Shown: positions 63,166 to 64,000 of the stretch, in pieces
How positions within the stretch are numbered: the first letter of the stretch is position 1
How the letters are laid out: the number at the start of each line of letters is the position of its first letter
From: Sthenelais limicola
Lineage: Eukaryota; Annelida; Polychaeta; Phyllodocida; Sigalionidae
NCBI GenBank assembly: GCA_942159475.1
Contig: OW804099.1
Coordinates: 14,014,162-14,078,161, forward strand
Length of the DNA stretch: 64,000 bases
Direction: 5' to 3'
Notes under the pieces: generated by a model
The model's database searches: none
The model's input: only the letters and a program-made list of their open reading frames with translations
Told to the model about the DNA's origin: nothing
Program-made: the position numbers and the translations under genes

Positions 63166-64000
63166 GAAATGTACATGTAAATCGGGAATGAAACTATTAC
63201 AATAATACAATGTATATCTTTTGACAAAAAACGATTTTTCAATCCAATTTAATGTGTACGCTGTAGATAATTTCAATGTTCGTTAGCTTGGATATAACCT
63301 TAAATAAGCTAATATTTTATTGATGAATTGGACTACATGTCCACTTAATGTATGTTGACTGTTATTGACAAGAGAAACTTAATATTATTTCTGAGAATTA
63401 TTAGCATAAAAAAGATCTACTGCGCTTGATATTTATTTCATAATAATGCTTGGATGAGCAGGAGGTTTTCCCATTGCTCCGTTACATATATATATCTTAT
63501 AATAATGTATTTGAAAACTTTAATTAACATAGCAGTGTACCATCTTCGTCTATGACGACTGTAGACTTGTTCACGGCAAAACTTTAATAATAACACCATC
63601 AGAAAGCTTGCAAATCTCCCTTTGCTGGAGTCATGTTTTCTGCCAGCGACACGATCGAAAATAAATATATCTTAATCTTAATCTTAAGACGTACAATAAT
63701 TTCAGGGATTGTGTAATTTGTAACAGTTTCAGATTTAGCTTTTATTTCATAAAGCACTGCAGGGCTGGAAAATACCTCCCAACTTCACTTGCCAAGATTT
63801 ACCATGCAGCGCAACATCACCATTTTTCACTTGCCCAAATTTATTTGCAGAATTATAAACGATATCACCCTGATCTATATGTAGCTTGTTTCATTGTAAG
63901 TAGGCATCACAATCGGCGCCGTATTATATATATGTTCACTTACCCAATCAGGCAACTAACATTCAATTTTACTTGCCCAAAGACATTTCAAACATTTTTT
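63166..64000. other. Intergenic region with a retroposon tail
   Basis: AATAAATATATCTTAATCTTAATCTTA at 63660-63686 is a retroposon-type tail with a short repeat. No gene is recognised to the window end. Confidence 0.4.

Noticed and set aside
62725..63276. 183-codon minus ORF rich in Ser, Pro and Leu
   Set aside because: Translation of the polypyrimidine strand of the purine tract.

Overview
The window is nuclear DNA of a metazoan, most likely a marine invertebrate (lophotrochozoan, echinoderm or cephalochordate grade; I cannot choose between them). The signs are spliced genes with GT/AG introns, low GC content, two polydactyl C2H2 zinc-finger genes of the 'CDYRAA...[10 protein letters not shown]' type, decayed LINE, LTR and DNA transposons, and very many minisatellites. 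There is no operon structure, no tRNA or rRNA gene and no CRISPR array that I can support.

Layout. 1-2.2 kb: decayed L1/Tx1-type LINE reverse transcriptase with a foreign insertion. 2.4-4.5 kb: 5'-truncated CR1/Jockey-type LINE with a nearly intact reverse transcriptase and its 3' tail. 4.5-8.6 kb: AT-rich DNA with a 255-bp foldback element and LINE-tail remnants. 8.7-16.5 kb (minus strand): the main gene, a predicted ~2312-residue secreted or surface-anchored modular protein. It has one 6.8-kb exon plus a small first coding exon that supplies the start codon and signal peptide (16389-16502). 16.5-25.3 kb: mostly non-coding, with two blocks of a 24-bp tandem repeat and several retroposon tails. 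25.5-26.5 kb (minus): an intact ten-finger C2H2 gene, facing a CpG-rich possible first exon at 27.06 kb (plus). 28.1-28.8 kb: a SWIM zinc-finger pseudogene.

31-54 kb is a repeat mosaic. It holds arrays with periods of 29, 70, 39, 39, 117, 60 and about 128 bp, a 733-bp and a 526-bp tandem duplication, and two gag fragments of LTR retrotransposons, one with a primer-binding site and a protease DTG motif. A 1374-bp solo-LTR-like insertion can be recognised because the second copy of the duplication keeps the uninterrupted site. Many modules here carry a conserved GTAAG(T/A/G) splice-donor-like motif, and some carry coding-like stretches. 55-63 kb: a second, decaying C2H2 gene (57.1-58.2 kb, minus), several MITE families with clear terminal inverted repeats, a possible Mpv17-like fragment, and a 300-bp polypurine tract.

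The genes do not form an evident pathway. The two zinc-finger genes look like members of one expanded family (one intact, one losing zinc ligands), and the large extracellular protein stands alone. The most unusual parts are the large surface protein with two internal furin-type sites, the splice-donor-bearing minisatellite mosaic, and two families of retroposon-tail hairpins whose stems show compensatory changes.
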